From Oegoconia quadripuncta (Eukaryota; Arthropoda; Insecta; Lepidoptera; Autostichidae): 64,000 nt of DNA. The translations under genes and the position numbers were made by a program. The notes below the pieces were generated by a model. That model searched no databases, had not been told where the DNA came from, and saw only the letters and a list, made by a program, of their open reading frames with translations. The stretch lies in the NCBI GenBank assembly GCA_949316235.1, contig OX438757.1:8798657-8862656 (forward strand). Direction: 5' to 3'. Shown here in pieces: positions 44,663-57,164 of the stretch (position 1 is its first letter; every line of letters starts with the position of its first letter).

Positions 44663-45420
44663 TAACATGCGGGTAACCATACCAGCTCCTCATAATAAAT
44701 TTCCACTTTCAGGTATGAATTATGCCAAATAACACAGTGCCAAATAATAAGAACTTTGAGCTGGTACTGAATAAAGACTTATGAATCTGATGTACGTACT
44801 TATTACCTAACAACACATTAACTCGTTAAATAATAAAGGGAAATGCACTTAAGTTAATTGAACATAGCATTTTAAAGGCTATCTCCATTAGATATGCGTA
44901 TATTACCTTACCGAGACCAATAAACATTAGCCACGCATGTTTCAATTAGATTTTTATGAAGTTAACACTTTGATATCGTTGGCTGTAACATTTCAATGAA
45001 CATAATATTCCTGTGTGCAATATGTTCGTACGTAATAACGATGTTTGCATTATTCTTTTAATACCGAGTCCCCAGTTTAATTGTTATTACTGTTTAAGTA
45101 GCTTTGTCTTTTAAATTTTATCGCATTGTGGTAGTGAATCGAATGTGTGGGGTCAATCGGCATAATTGCATGCCTATTACGTAACTTCGTAGTTATTCGA
45201 TGACTTTAAACAGTGAGAAGATAGCAAATTGCGAACGAATCACACAATGACGACACAGTTTGGATTGTATAAGGTTTTGTGATTAAAACCGTCTCGCATA
45301 TGATCCAGTGTGTTTCTTGCGTCCCTTCTTTTCCCACAGATGATATTTCTTTCGGAAGCCGTAGTAGCTTGGACGTAGTGACTGACAGGTAAATGCAATA
45401 AGGCCTATTATTATTTCCAA

Positions 45421-45600
45421 CTAGTTTTCTGCCCGCAGATTCACCAGCCTGGAATAACTTTATCTCGGATATGTTTAATTTGTTTATCCCGTGGGAACTA
45501 CTCACTTCAACGGCATAAAAAATATCCTAAGATTTAATCCAGGGTATATTCTCGCAACAAACAAACAAATAAATAAATAAACAATCATCCAAATTTTTAT
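45421..45600 (-). mobile_element. Helitron-like fragment, reverse
   Basis: Begins CTAGTTTTCTGCCCGCAGAT on the plus strand (a reversed terminus) and includes TTTATCCCGTGGGAACTACT and AATCCAGGGTATATTC, which match the reversed internal text of 1300-1490. Confidence 0.6.
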
Positions 45601-45656
45601 ATTCATATTAGATAGATTATTTAAATTGACAATTCAACAAACGACATAATACTGGT

Positions 45657-45843
45657 AACGGGTAACTGTTTGTGTGATGAATACGAACATTTATTCCCGA
45701 GTCTTGGATGTTTAAATATAAATATTTATGTATGTTTATCCGTTATCTAGTATCCATAGCACAACCTTTGCTTAGTTTGGGACTAGATGATTGGTGTAAG
45801 TGTCCGAAATATTTCTTCTTCTTCTTCTTTCTTTCTTCTTCTT
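45657..45843 (+). mobile_element. SINE-3, tail-half copy, with (TTC)n
   Basis: GTGATGAATACGAACATTTA, CCGAGTCTTGGATGTTTAAA, ATGTATGTTTATCCGTTATC and TAGTTTGGGACTAGATGATT. A TTC-rich run at 45812-45843 follows. Confidence 0.75.
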
Positions 45844-46100
45844 AAATATATTTTACGTTGAAAATGGGAATGGTAGTAATACAATTATTTTTTTAAATGT
45901 CACAAATTAAAAACCTGATCCAAGTTCCTGGTTCGTGGAATCGTACCTATAGTGGCTGGCCGCACTGCCTCGTTGTACAGCGAGACTGATTCGACGTCCA
46001 AAATATTGGTCAGCTCTCGGATCGTGCGATATTCATATTACCTACCTAGTGTTATTAATTTTTTAGGCACCATAGTATATCACATACTTATAGAGGTTTT

Positions 46101-46396
46101 AACCACCTCCGTGGCTCAATGTAAACAACATTGGGTTTACGTTTCGGAGGTCGCGGGTTCGATCCCCAGCGGAGTACATATTTAGGACTCGTTTGGTTGG
46201 TGGTAGGGCATATTAAATGTCCGTCTGGCTAGCTACCACCATCTTATGTAAATCTGCCGCCAAACAGCAATGTTAATAGCATTGTTGTGTTCCGGTTGTC
46301 AGAGATAAGATAGCCAGTCCCCCAAATAAGATGGGGTTTCCGTGTCAGTACGCCACCACCTTCGGCCTCATCTTCACTTAATATCAGACCACACTA
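46101..46396 (+). mobile_element. SINE-1 copy
   Basis: Head CACCTCCGTGGCTCAATGTA, B-box GGTCGCGGGTTCGATCCCCA, body as in 4241. The CCCAAATGTGTTGGGG segment is altered to CCCAAATAAGATGGGG, and the tail stops after CACTTAATATCAG. Confidence 0.85.
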
Positions 46397-46399
46397 TAT

Positions 46400-48085
46400 G
46401 TAGGCCTCCAAGGACCTATGCCTATCACTTTTCAATTTTATTTCCATATCCTTGATTATAATTTCAACAGGTCTAAGACCTACCTCTAACAGTTGGACGT
46501 GATATCTAATTCTCTTTAATAGCAAACATAATATCTGTTTTATTTTTGATTTGTACACTTTTAGCAGACATTCTATCGGTTATCTGAGAAGAAATCTCCG
46601 CAAGCGACGGATCATAGTGAGAAATAAGTATTATTTACTTATATAATATATAATAAATAATCACGAAAGACATTACCTATAGGAAAACCACAACATAGTC
46701 CGTGTGGCCATTATTGTCAGAGCTATTAAAGCATTACAGGAAATTGAGAAAACTGGGGACACGGTAGTGTTTCCGGTCAAAGTCTCGTTTGATACCACCG
46801 TCTATCATCTTTTCTCGAAGTGATTCTAAATACTTGTCGTGTGAAGAAGGGAAGCCCATGATTATAACCAGTTTCGTTATTGAGTACAGCCACATAAAGT
46901 AAAATAACTCAAATTAAGGATTTGTATTCTGAGAATGCATTTTCATCTTATAAGCGCGCTAAGAATATTTTTTGTCGGATAACTTGGTCCTGTACAACAG
47001 TGCATACTTTTTTATAATCAATGTCGAGAATTCGTCATATTTTTACAAGTGTTGCTGGTGTTGGAACAATTCTGACTGTCACTTCTGATTCAGTTTACGT
47101 TTTTCTGTTTTATAGAAGTAGGTTACAATCGAGTAGGTAGTATATAATTTTCAAAAGAATCTTCCAGCTATTGAAATTATTGCTAAAATCTTGACATTGA
47201 ATTCGATTATTAAAAGAGATGGGTAATTTAGAGTAATGGCAAGCAAAACTAATTGTTTAAAAGCCAAAGGAAAGCGTTAGGTCCATAATACTTAATTTAG
47301 GTCCATAAGAAAATCGACCTTGTGTTGACACTTGAGATACTGTTTTATATTACAACCGTTATTAAAACGGTATCAAGAAAAAGGTAGTCACTGCGAGTAG
47401 GTCTCGTATCTAGAGGCTTTTGTACATAATATAACCATTGACCATATTTTGACATAAATATGTTACCTAGACTACGACGTATTAATAGAAATTGTAAAAT
47501 GACAAGGACCACCACCATACGAAATTATTGATTTTCGGACTTTTTACTTAAGATAGGGTGTATGTATAATAATATAATAATTTGTTAGAAAATAGGTCCT
47601 ATAGTTTTATCGCACCCAAAACACATTCAACCTTATTGAAATATAATCTAAGTTCATTGTTGATCGTCTACCTTTCTATATTCTTCGAAAGACGGTTTAT
47701 CAGCTCATGACTATGTATGCTATCCGATGTGCTTAAGTATGTGCAAAGTGCACTATATGTTCTACTATTAGGTTTAACGAGCATGTACCTTATCTGTAAT
47801 TCCTATGTAGACGTTCATCTAATATATTCAATGAAGATTTCTCATTACAATTTTATTGAAAATCGTAACTTTTCTTATCTTAATCATCATTATGTTAAAG
47901 TTCTTGATATTCAGTGTGTGTGCGTGCGAGCGTGCGTGCATGCGTGGGTGTGTGTGTTTATCCGAAAATATCTCAGTATTGCGTCGTCTGATTTGAGTGC
48001 ATTTTTTTTGAGTGATGATACTTATAGTATTTGGAGGGCTTTCTAATTATTTTTTTTTTAATATTTAAGATTAACCTCGGGGATT
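46400..48085. other. AT-rich stretch, nothing recognised
   Basis: The 109-codon plus frame at 47717-48046 has low-complexity GTGTGCGTGCGAGCGTGC text and no domain, so it is not called a gene. Confidence 0.35.
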
Positions 48086-48092
48086 ATTCTTA

Positions 48093-48237
48093 GGCCCGTA
48101 TTAATAAATCATTCTGGGGATTCAGATCGCGCCTCAGTCTCAAGACCATTTTTCCTGAAGCTGTTTTAATATGCAACAGATTCTCAAGCGTCAACTTGAG
48201 GCCGTGTCAATCATGAGAACGGTTTATTAATAGGGCC
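48093..48237. mobile_element. Complete MITE with TTA target duplication (145 bp)
   Basis: The ends GGCCCGTATTAATAAATCAT and (reverse complement of the right end) GGCCCTATTAATAAACCGTT form terminal inverted repeats. TTA flanks both sides (48090-48092, 48238-48240). A 3-bp TTA/TAA duplication is the habit of PIF/Harbinger-type transposons; the ascription is inference. No coding. Confidence 0.75.
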
Positions 48238-48244
48238 TTAGTCC

Positions 48245-51200
48245 TGTTTGATGGAAATCGGTTCGAAGAATTAGATTTATCTTGATGATAATAATCCTGT
48301 TTTCTCGGGGGTTTTCTAAATTTTCATTCTCTAGATTATGTGTGTAGATATTGACCTCCTAATATATTCTATAATTTCAATTTATCACTCTAAGCATTGT
48401 ACGTGCTACTGAGGTCGAGTTTAAAATGCAAATAAACCCATTCTTCTTGTTCATTAATATCTCCTAGTGTCAAGTTGGCATTTATCAATTACTCAACGAC
48501 GAGAGCCGATGCTTTCTATTCCTGGTTCGTGGGAGACAATTCATAAATTTGTCAAATAAATAATGCTCTACCGAACGTCTGTTTATTCAAGGTTTTGTTA
48601 AAGGGCTTGACTTTCACTTTTTCATATATCTGATTTACAGTAGAGATACTCAGTGAAACAGCCCTTATGCGTGTTGTAGGCAAATGGCTAAATTAATCAT
48701 TCTATTGAATTCCTAGGCGGATATATGGCGGACATTTCTACTTACGGATTGCTACGGTTATGTTATGTTGCCTTGGATAGGTACTACCTACGAACCTCAC
48801 GCTATCGCTGTAACGATTTTCCTGGGCATTCACGTGATAGCTAAATTAACCATATACTTGCGACAAATATAATATATATTTTATACCTGACGTAACTGTA
48901 AAGACTAAAACTAAATTAATCACATATAAGAATCGATAAGATCTCAAATCTTGTTAATTTGGAATTTGTATCCTTTGGGGTCGATTGAAACCTTAGCTTG
49001 TTGGAGGTCTGTACGGGCGATGGTTTTTTATAGATCGGGCATCGTGTGTGTTTGAAATCTTGGGTGAGAAAAGAGCTGGCAAGTTTCTTGACAATTGACA
49101 TGTTGGTGATGACGCGTCTGTGAAGCGGAACTTATACGTTGCCTAATGAGTGATATGCCTCCGTGTACAAATAGACGTTATAATCCTTAAAAACATAAAG
49201 AAGGGTTGCATCCAGCTATTTCATTTTCCAACGTTTGCTCAGACGATCGATTATTTAATACAATCCCTAAAGTATCTTTATGTATTTTAGAAGCATCTTT
49301 TTTCTTGGTGTAATAAAAATAATACTTATATGCATCAGGTGTTGAGTGTTGACCGTGTTACTGCAATACTGTGTCCTTAGCATCCACCTATATTTGAATT
49401 TTTTAACACTGTGTTTGGTGCAGTCAAATACTACCTAATAAACCTGTGAGACCAAAAAGTAAACATAAATCAATAGCCCATACAAGTCCACTATAGACAT
49501 AGTTACCTAAGCCTCTCTCCCATGGAGCGTTCTGCATCGCTTTCGGGGGTTTTCTATAAATCACCACGCTCAGAAGAAGGTTGGCGATCCCAGATGTTTT
49601 GGGTGTTCCGCACCAATGACGCTGCTGTCCATCACAGCAGGGCTACTTAGCGCGACTTAGCGAGTCTATGGTCTCTGGCTACCATATGGGAAACCGGCGT
49701 GACTTTATGTATGTACTACAATATAGCTAACAGTAAACAAAATGATAGGCATTCTGTGGGTCCCGCACTAGGCAGAGCCTGTGACGCAGAAACCACTACA
49801 TATTACACGAAGCTGTTCGAGTAAAAGTTTTCAATCCAAAGATAAAAAAAAGTATGTAGTTTTTGTTTATTATGCAATAAAGAGTATTTGATTGATTGAT
49901 AAAAAACAAAGTAATGCGCACAAGCGCGACAAATATATACAAAATTCTGTGAGCACATTGAGCGGCAAACACTAAAACAGCCTCAGTTTCTAAATTTTAT
50001 CTTTGTATCAACATACTTCTATAATCCATTTGCATAAGTCGCTTTATTATTCGTATTGTTCTGGGATAAGAGGTGAAGAGGCCATTGATTTGTTTTGTAT
50101 TTATTTTCTTTCGTACAATTAAGCGTTTACAACAATCAAAGATCCTATCCCAGAGCAATACGTACTATTGCTTTATTAACCAAATATCGATATTACCTAC
50201 CTATCGAACATTTCTCATATAGTTGTACTAACAATATCGAAGATAGTTTTGTTTTTCATCAATAGTGTCATAAACTATTTGCAGTCGTATCGATACTATC
50301 GATATTCTTACTGTTTTCCAAGGTCTAAACTATCGGATAGTGAAACCTAACTTAGGTACTTCGTTTAGTCGCGTTTTATAACAGGAAGAGTCAGGTTTGT
50401 CCTATTCTACTCTGTTGGGGACCATACGGTCAACAAATAAACAACGAAAAAGTAAACAAGTTCTATAAAAAAGTGAAATTATGTTTTGACTTTCATAACA
50501 TCGGAATTCGACATTTATATCTTGTTTGAACGTCTACACATTGTTGAGTGGGCGGTATTTAAATTCCCAATAAATAATACCCTATCATTACGCCAAAAGG
50601 TGAAATAACCACATATAAATAGAAACCATGATGACGTGGTAAGGTTCTATTAATGAGAAGTTTTTATCTATTCCCCGTATGTACTTAGTGAAAGTAGATA
50701 ATGAAGAGGTAAGGGCATTTGTTTGCCGATATGCTCGTTTTCTTGATGTTATCAGAAATTATAAATCTTCACGTTTGAGAGCTAAATGTAATTGAGTTAA
50801 TGTTAACAAAATTCATCATCATCACCACCAACAGCCAACATAAATTTACCGTAAAAGGCCTCTGACGGAGAAGTATGGGAATTTTGCTAATCGATAGGCA
50901 GTGCAGTCTAGGACTCAATAATAAATCTTTAATGTCTTCTTAAACATGAAGAAATAGGTTGATTTGAATCTTCTCTGTAACTACCGAAACTACAGTGTAA
51001 GAAAACTAACAATGGTACCTAAGTTAAAAACAGTATCTACTAGTCCACGATTGGCGATAGCGTTCAACTGCAGCTGCGGGCAACATTTCTGCAGTTTACG
51101 GTAAGGCGGCTAACTCTATGGAAAGTCAATGCGGGACATTTGACTATTTGTGCATATTTTTGGGGGGCTCGCGAGCGAATGGAGGTTGCTATGTTGCACT

Positions 51201-51320
51201 AAAATAACAAAATAAGCATACGTGCTCAAATAAATATGAACGTTTGAAATCATACCTAGAGTAGGTAGAGGGATTTTTTCAATAAATACCTACATAATGA
51301 AATACACATAAATAATAACA
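48245..51320. other. Mostly unrecognised AT-rich stretch
   Basis: Contains only the LINE X-like segment at 49500-49722 and a LINE-type (GATT) end at 49855-49898. No gene recognised. Confidence 0.35.
49500..49722 (+). repeat. Repeat segment ending in LINE 'X' 3' UTR-like text
   Basis: CCATATGGGAAACCGGCGTG then ACTTTATGTATGTACT matches the end of element X (reverse of 6205-6245). The upstream CATCACAGCAGGGC and GATGTTTTGGGTGTTCCG part is probably the same or another decayed element. Confidence 0.4.
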
Positions 51321-51325
51321 TTTCC

Positions 51326-51672
51326 GCCTCCGCCAATGATGTAATGAATGATGAAATGATGAATGTAAACAACATTGGGTTTACGATTCGGAGGTCGCAG
51401 GTTCGATCCCCAGCGGAGTACATGTTTAAGTACTCGGTTTGGTTGGTGGTAGGGCATTTTAAATGTCGGCCTGGCTAGCTACCACCATCTTATCTAAATC
51501 TCCCGCCAAGCAACAATGTTAATAGCATTGTTGCTTGGCGTTTTCAGAGATAAGATAGCCAGTCCCCCAAATGTGTTGGGGTTTCCGGGTCAGTAGGGTT
51601 CCACTTTCGACTTCATCTTCACTTAACATCAGGTGTGATTGAGGTCAAGTACCAACCCGTTGTGGATAAAAA
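51326..51672 (+). mobile_element. SINE-1 copy with altered A-box and a perfect internal hairpin
   Basis: The head reads CCGCCTCCG, then an extra AATGATG-type stretch, then ATGTAAACAACATTGGGTTT, so TGGCTC is lost. The B-box GGTCGCAGGTTCGATCCCC remains. At 51504-51540, CGCCAAGCAACAATG pairs perfectly with CATTGTTGCTTGGCG, which the other copies do not show. The tail and A run are intact to 51672. Confidence 0.8.
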
Positions 51673-51994
51673 AAAAATATTAATTTTTATCTACTACATT
51701 TGTTGGCATGTTTCATTAGTATGATCCCGAACACGGCGGCAATGTCATCCGCGATACTCGCATTTCACTACGTCGCGTGAGACAGGATATCGGACGATGG
51801 AACGTTTCCATTATACTTTTGTGCCTTTTGTAAAAACAGGAAATATGTTACTATGCATTTACTCGTTGTGGCGTATTTACTCCTAAGATCTAGTGGACAT
51901 GTACCAGGGTGGCAGGTGGTGAGGATCGCCAGACGACCCACGCGCCCCGCTTTTGGGCACCTTTCGTAATCCATCGCATATCGTTTTTTATAGC

Positions 51995-52292
51995 TGTTTG
52001 ACTTACATACATACATATAGAGACCACAGACTTCCACTTGCTACGATCCTGACACACCTCTTCTGCTTCCTTCACTCTCATAAGGTTGTTCTTACATGCT
52101 CGTCGGTTTAGGGTACTCTTGACTTGGCGTTTCTTTAAGACGTCCCCGATTTAATCATGGTACGTTCGCCGTGGTCTTCCCCTACCAACACTACCATCCA
52201 CATTCGTTTTGTATAGGTATCTCTTTCGTAAGTCTTCCATCATTCATTCCCTCCACATGTCCAAACCATCTGATGACTTGACTTGTATCAAT
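51995..52292 (-). pseudogene. Non-LTR retrotransposon 'X' C-terminal fragment, reverse
   Basis: Minus-strand text gives RWFGHVEGM, then [25 protein letters not shown] and MRVKEAEEVCQDRSKWKSVV in changing frames. It is the same family as 6200-6707, and the nucleotide text is nearly identical over GGACGTCTTAAAG...CCGACGAGCATGT. Confidence 0.7.
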
Positions 52293-52549
52293 AAGAAAAT
52301 TTCGCTAAAGTCGCCAGCAGTGCACCCGCAGTGCTACCCATTTTGTTCGAACTACTCTGTGATAGGAATAATAATAAAAACTATACGTTTCCTTATTTTT
52401 TTTATAATTTATGATGAACGTTTGAACAGAGTCGGGCTATAGTTGATTTAACATAGTCCATTGATTATGACAGTATAAATGTGAATAACAAATGTTGTTT
52501 ATTCTTTTTAGGCCCTTAGTATTTATGATGCGGCAAGTCTTATAAAAGG

Positions 52550-52645
52550 AAGAAGATTGCGAGAAGTCGCTGCAACCACGATCTGGACATCTCCCGTCTA
52601 TATTCAGCAGTGGATGTCATGTGGCTGATGTAATGATAATGATGA
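52550..52645 (+). mobile_element. RTE-like LINE 3' tail
   Basis: GAAGTCGCTGCAACCACGAT, TCTATATTCAGCAGTGGATG, then TCATGTGGCTGATGTAATGA and TAATGATGAAG. Typical tail order. Confidence 0.6.
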
Positions 52646-52740
52646 AGTCTTATACATCCAATGCGCCAAATCTTATAATACGCTACTGTATACCAGAAAC
52701 AAAAGAAAATCCGCACAAACTAAACTAGGGTAATCTGCAG

Positions 52741-52780
52741 AAATATTGGGTCTTTACCTATGAAATTGGAGTTTTTTTCA
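52741..52780. repeat. Short element F, diverged copy (reverse of 20335)
   Basis: TATTGGGTCTTTACCTATGA, AATTGGAGTTTTTTTC is a diverged form of the core at 61764. Confidence 0.45.
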
Positions 52781-53081
52781 TCGTTAATTATATGTACCAA
52801 TTCCTGCGATTTTCAAAGCTTTATCTAAATTTGTTTTTTATTTGGAAAATGGAATATTATTTCAAGGTTTTACATGAAATATTTTTTAATTTCTGGGCTA
52901 AATCACATTTAAAAAAAAATTGAACAGAGCTCTTTTCACGTGCTTCCCATAATCATTTCTTAGATTCGCTGAAACTTTTATAAAGTGGTTGCTTTTAAAA
53001 ATTAACGTTGCCAATAATTAACTTAATGTTATCCGATAATACACACAAAGTTTAGCTAAATTTGGATTTGCCGTTCCCAAA

Positions 53082-53172
53082 ACAAATCAAAAATTTTTGT
53101 ATGGAGAAAACAGTCTTAATAAAATTCTTCATACAAAACGCCAATTTCGTAGGTAAATACCTAATACTATGA
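53082..53172. repeat. Short element F copy
   Basis: TTTTTGTATGGAGAAAACAG, TCTTAATAAAATTCTTCATA, CAAAACGCCAATTTCGTAGG and TAAATACCTAAT. It is the longest match to 61764-61831, on the opposite strand. Confidence 0.7.
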
Positions 53173-53726
53173 AAATCAGGCAATGACTTTTGTGGGGTAG
53201 ATAATGAGTATCTAAATGTACTGTTAATCTACTCTTTGTATCTAAACGCGAGATAACATTTTCCCGATCTCCAACTGAATTCAAAACCACAGTTCTATAC
53301 TATAGCTGGCCATAGAAAATGTTTAGGAATATAATTTGTAAACGGGTTGTATTCGATGATGATCGCTGATCGATGTTGAGGCAAAAAATCAGTATCAATC
53401 ATTACATTATATTCACATTGCATGTAGAAGTCATTTTCTAGTTAACAAGGATCAATTTAGATTAAACTTTCTATCTCGAATCGATGTTCTGTGATGATTT
53501 CTATTACATTTTATATAGGTGTTTCTCTCATTTGCATTATGGCGTATCTTTTTTTAATATGCAATCGGAAAAAATCGCTTAAAAATAAACTCGTGTTATA
53601 AATATCTATCCATAAAAGTGGTTTGAATGTTGTATTTTATATCTCACTATCTACTTACATTTTACTGTTTTTAAATACTAAATCGATGTTTATCTTAGTT
53701 TACTACAGGTAATTGAGATACAATTT

Positions 53727-53982
53727 GACGACCTGTTTGGTGTAGTGGTTAGCAACTCTGACTACTATACCAAAAGTTTGCGGGTTCGAATCCCGCTAGG
53801 GGCATACGAGTATGTTTGTGTGATGAATACGGGCATGTGTACCCGAGTTATGGATGTTTTCATTTATAATAAGTATTTATTTACAAAAAAAAATGTATTT
53901 ATGTAGTATATCAACCATCTGCTCCCCACAGTTGCTTACTGTGGAACAAGATGACGCTATGTGCATGTGTATTTATTATTAA
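53727..53982 (+). mobile_element. SINE-2 copy
   Basis: Head GACGACCTGTTTGGTGTAGT, B-box TTTGCGGGTTCGAATCCCGC, body CCCGAGTTATGGATGTTTTC. The GTATCCACAACACAAGC part is shortened. End GTGGAACAAGATGACGCTAT. Confidence 0.85.
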
Positions 53983-53984
53983 TT

Positions 53985-55735
53985 TAATAACCTAAAATAA
54001 AAAAAGACGGGCAAGATAGTACAATTTATGTTTACACTTACACTTTTAAAAACTCCCACATAACATTTTAAATTGGTAAGTTTTAAATGTTTCACTTTAC
54101 TTGTATAACATATCTTTAAGTCAATTTTCAAGATTTTACCTTACGTAAATTTTAATGATAAGTAAAATTGTAATAAATAAAAATAAAGAAACCTTTTCAA
54201 AATCGAGAAAATGGTGAAAATCATGTTTAACTATTATATTTAACCGAGTATGTAAAATTTCGTATTCATCCCATTAACCGTTAAGGAATTCCCCTCGTAA
54301 GGAGATGATCATAACTGCAGCATTAGTTCATGTATATCATGGCATAATTAGATGGCAAACACAAAATGTTATTTTTTACATGTGTCTCGACTGTGTAATA
54401 TTTGTACCTGATTGTTTGTGTCATGAGATGGGTTTAAATAAATTTTTCTTTCTTTCTTTCTATATAAATATATTGTTGTCAGAATTGAACGAGTATGCAA
54501 AATTTCAACTCCTTAGATAAACAGGAAATGTTTCTAATCTGACATGTAAATTTTGAACGGACATAGTTACATATGAAGTAAGTTAAGGAAAAGCTTGTGA
54601 ATGTATTTTTTATATTCGATTTGTTGATAAGCATACACGTTAAATAAGTTATTTATTCAATTAAATTGCTTTACTGTAGTGTTTAATTTTTTAAGTTTAT
54701 AATTAGTTTATTATCAAATTTTAATTTTATTGTATCTATATGACAGTTTACTCTCTATTTTATTTGTGTTTCTAGTGACATTTTATTATTATTTCTTTTT
54801 AACGTTTACTTACTTACTTATTAATTATGTAATTGGGTACTACCTGTCTAAAAAAAAATAACATAAGGGAATAAGTTTTTGAAGGGAAACGCTGGAGCTA
54901 TTTACAAAACTTTATTATCATCTTATCACTTATCATTTCGTATTATTATCAGCTTTATACCTCTGATACGTTAGTACTATATTAAGTCTGTGCCTCTGAG
55001 ACAAACCGGCCAAGTGTGTGTCGAACTACACGCAGAAGGGTTCCGTAGTCAGATCATATCTTATCAGCCACAGCATCCATTGCTGAAGCCTTTTAACACA
55101 GTATATCCAGTCAGAATATACATATAACAAAGATTTTTTGCGGTTGAATTATCATAAGTTGGTCAACTTATTACTCGTTAACGACTAGAACCCAGTTGGC
55201 TGTCATAATTTTCCTATTAATATCGTTATATAAACATTGCGATTACTTTCCAATTTCGAAAAATAGAGCGGTTTTATCCTTTATGGTACGGATCCTGTAA
55301 CTTTAACAAATACTACCGCTCAAAGATTAATATTTCGTAAACAGATCTACATTGATCCTATTACGTTCTCGTTTGTCATAAATTCAAACTGGCACTATAA
55401 TTCCTTATGCTAGTCCACCTTCACATGGGGATTCTCTTTTATATTTAAGAGATATGCCTATATAATGCGGTCCGGTAATGCCGGTCCAATATCACCCTAT
55501 ATAATCTTTTAAGTCCGTCGTACTCTGTACCTATGTACTCATGTATTTCTTTTTGTACATTAAATCATTTACCAACAAACATGTTTTGATTATATAAATA
55601 TGATATAATATTATCAAATATTAGACAAACATCAATTAATACTAATTATTGGTTTACTCCACGATTTTGATCATGCGGTATATTAGCGCCGTCAAATTCA
55701 AAAAGGATTTATTGCGCTGGATAAAATTTGCACCA
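53985..55735. other. AT-rich stretch, few repeats
   Basis: A TTTC run at 54444-54461 ends a retroposon-like 3' segment. A short GGCCAAGTGTGTGTCGAAC repeat lies at 55006-55055. No gene recognised. Confidence 0.35.
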
Positions 55736-55737
55736 CT

Positions 55738-55858
55738 TGAAAACCTCACGCCGACGCAAGCCGAGTTTTCATCTCGTTGTCTGGAGAATAAATCGGATTT
55801 AGTGGTGTGACCTGGTGAAGCCTATGTCCAGCAATGGACTATAGGTTGCTGATGATAA
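55738..55858 (+). mobile_element. RTE-like LINE 3' tail
   Basis: GGTGAAGCCTATGTCCAGCA, ATGGACTATAGGTTGCTGAT, GATAATA, with upstream CTCACGCCGACGCAAGCC. Diverged tail. Confidence 0.55.
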
Positions 55859-56219
55859 TAGGTATAGAACACATATACTGATATTTGATTACACAGTATT
55901 AGGAAACCATAAATTATTGCTAACAGGTAATCCATAATATCATTTGGTTGCTAAACGTAGTGAAGAGATCGATTTATGAACGTTACGTTACACCAACAAA
56001 AACAATTAGATAAGAATTTTTGTAACGATAGGGTCACATACAGTGCAGTTATTAGGCGGCGATTAGTTCTATCATTAGAAGACGATCTGTCCGCCCCTTC
56101 CGAACCTTGGCGTTAAATGAAATAGAAAGTAACTGGTCAAAAATGCCGTAAAGTAAAAATAACAATTAACCCATTTAATTCTACCTTTCTATATTATAAA
56201 ATTTAAATAATTATTCGTG

Positions 56220-56511
56220 TGTGACCCTGATAGGTTTGTTGTCTATCCGGAATCGAGCGATATGCGCTGAAGACTGCGCTTGCAAGCTTAGTAGCGGTGG
56301 GAAGTAAAGCACATTTGGTGTGTGGTTGTCAGCTGATGCGACCGTAGTTGTCGCGCGCTCGCGGTATTTTCGCGGTATTTCGCGAGGTGTCATTGACGCT
56401 TTGTTGTGAGTGTTGTGTTTTGGCCACTGTGTTCTGGATTTTGTATTACCGCATTTACCGCTAAAGAAGAGTTACTGCTGCGGAATAAATGGGGTGGCAG
56501 ATTTTTTATTG
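56220..56511 (+). promoter_or_regulatory. CpG-dense stretch ending in a possible splice donor; candidate untranslated first exon/promoter
   Basis: Between about 56335 and 56405 CG dinucleotides are unusually dense (GTCGCGCGCTCGCGG, TTCGCGGTATTTCGCG) within AT-rich DNA. Downstream, TTTTATTGGTAAGG contains a good 5' splice site (G|GTAAGG) at about 56511. A signal such as TCATTG lies near 56389, but no TATA box is evident. No ORF of note continues through it on the plus strand. The layout resembles a promoter plus non-coding first exon of a gene reading rightwards out of the window. This is inference; an unrecognised repeat is possible. Confidence 0.3.
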
Positions 56512-57164
56512 GTAAGGTTCTTAGGAAAATTAATAATTTTTTAATTTTCTAAAATTGTCTAATAATATTATTTTGTGCTGTAGTATTATTAAGTATAAAC
56601 ATGAGGCCGTGTACGCTGTGTTTACGAAATGAGATTTAGAGTTTAGTTTCTACGACATTTGTATTGTATATTGCATGATATGATCGTATTTTGAAACCAT
56701 ACCTATGGGTGTTATTTTACGGTATTAGATAGATGTGATTCCTTACAAAACTCCGTAATAATAATGATTCCAGAACAGCAGCCTTTAAATTGTATATTTA
56801 GGGTCTTCAACTTTCTTCTGGCGTTATCACAGTTACAAAACAATTTCTTTTAATTTGGCTATATTTTCGGATCTATAACCTTGAGTCATGGAACAGAGAA
56901 CACTGTAGAAATTACAAACGAAAGAAATGCGTTGTTGATTTAATAAAAATAAATAACATTACTATCTACTAATTACAATAAATTAAGTTTATTTATTTAT
57001 GTATGTATGATGTAGTAGGTACCTAATTACGTATACACATTATCAGTGGAAATAATTCTTTTTCGTTTTCACAGGACATTTTCGGTAAAAATAACAGCAA
57101 TAATATATAGTTACAAGTGGAAAAAATAAATGTAAATATTTTTATCATCATCAATAGCGTTATA

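Noticed and set aside
45206..45505. 99-codon minus-strand frame
   Set aside because: Half of it covers a Helitron fragment and the rest is unrecognised.
47717..48046. 109-codon plus-strand frame
   Set aside because: Its middle is a GTGTGCGTGCGAGCG low-complexity run, with no domain, splice support or promoter.
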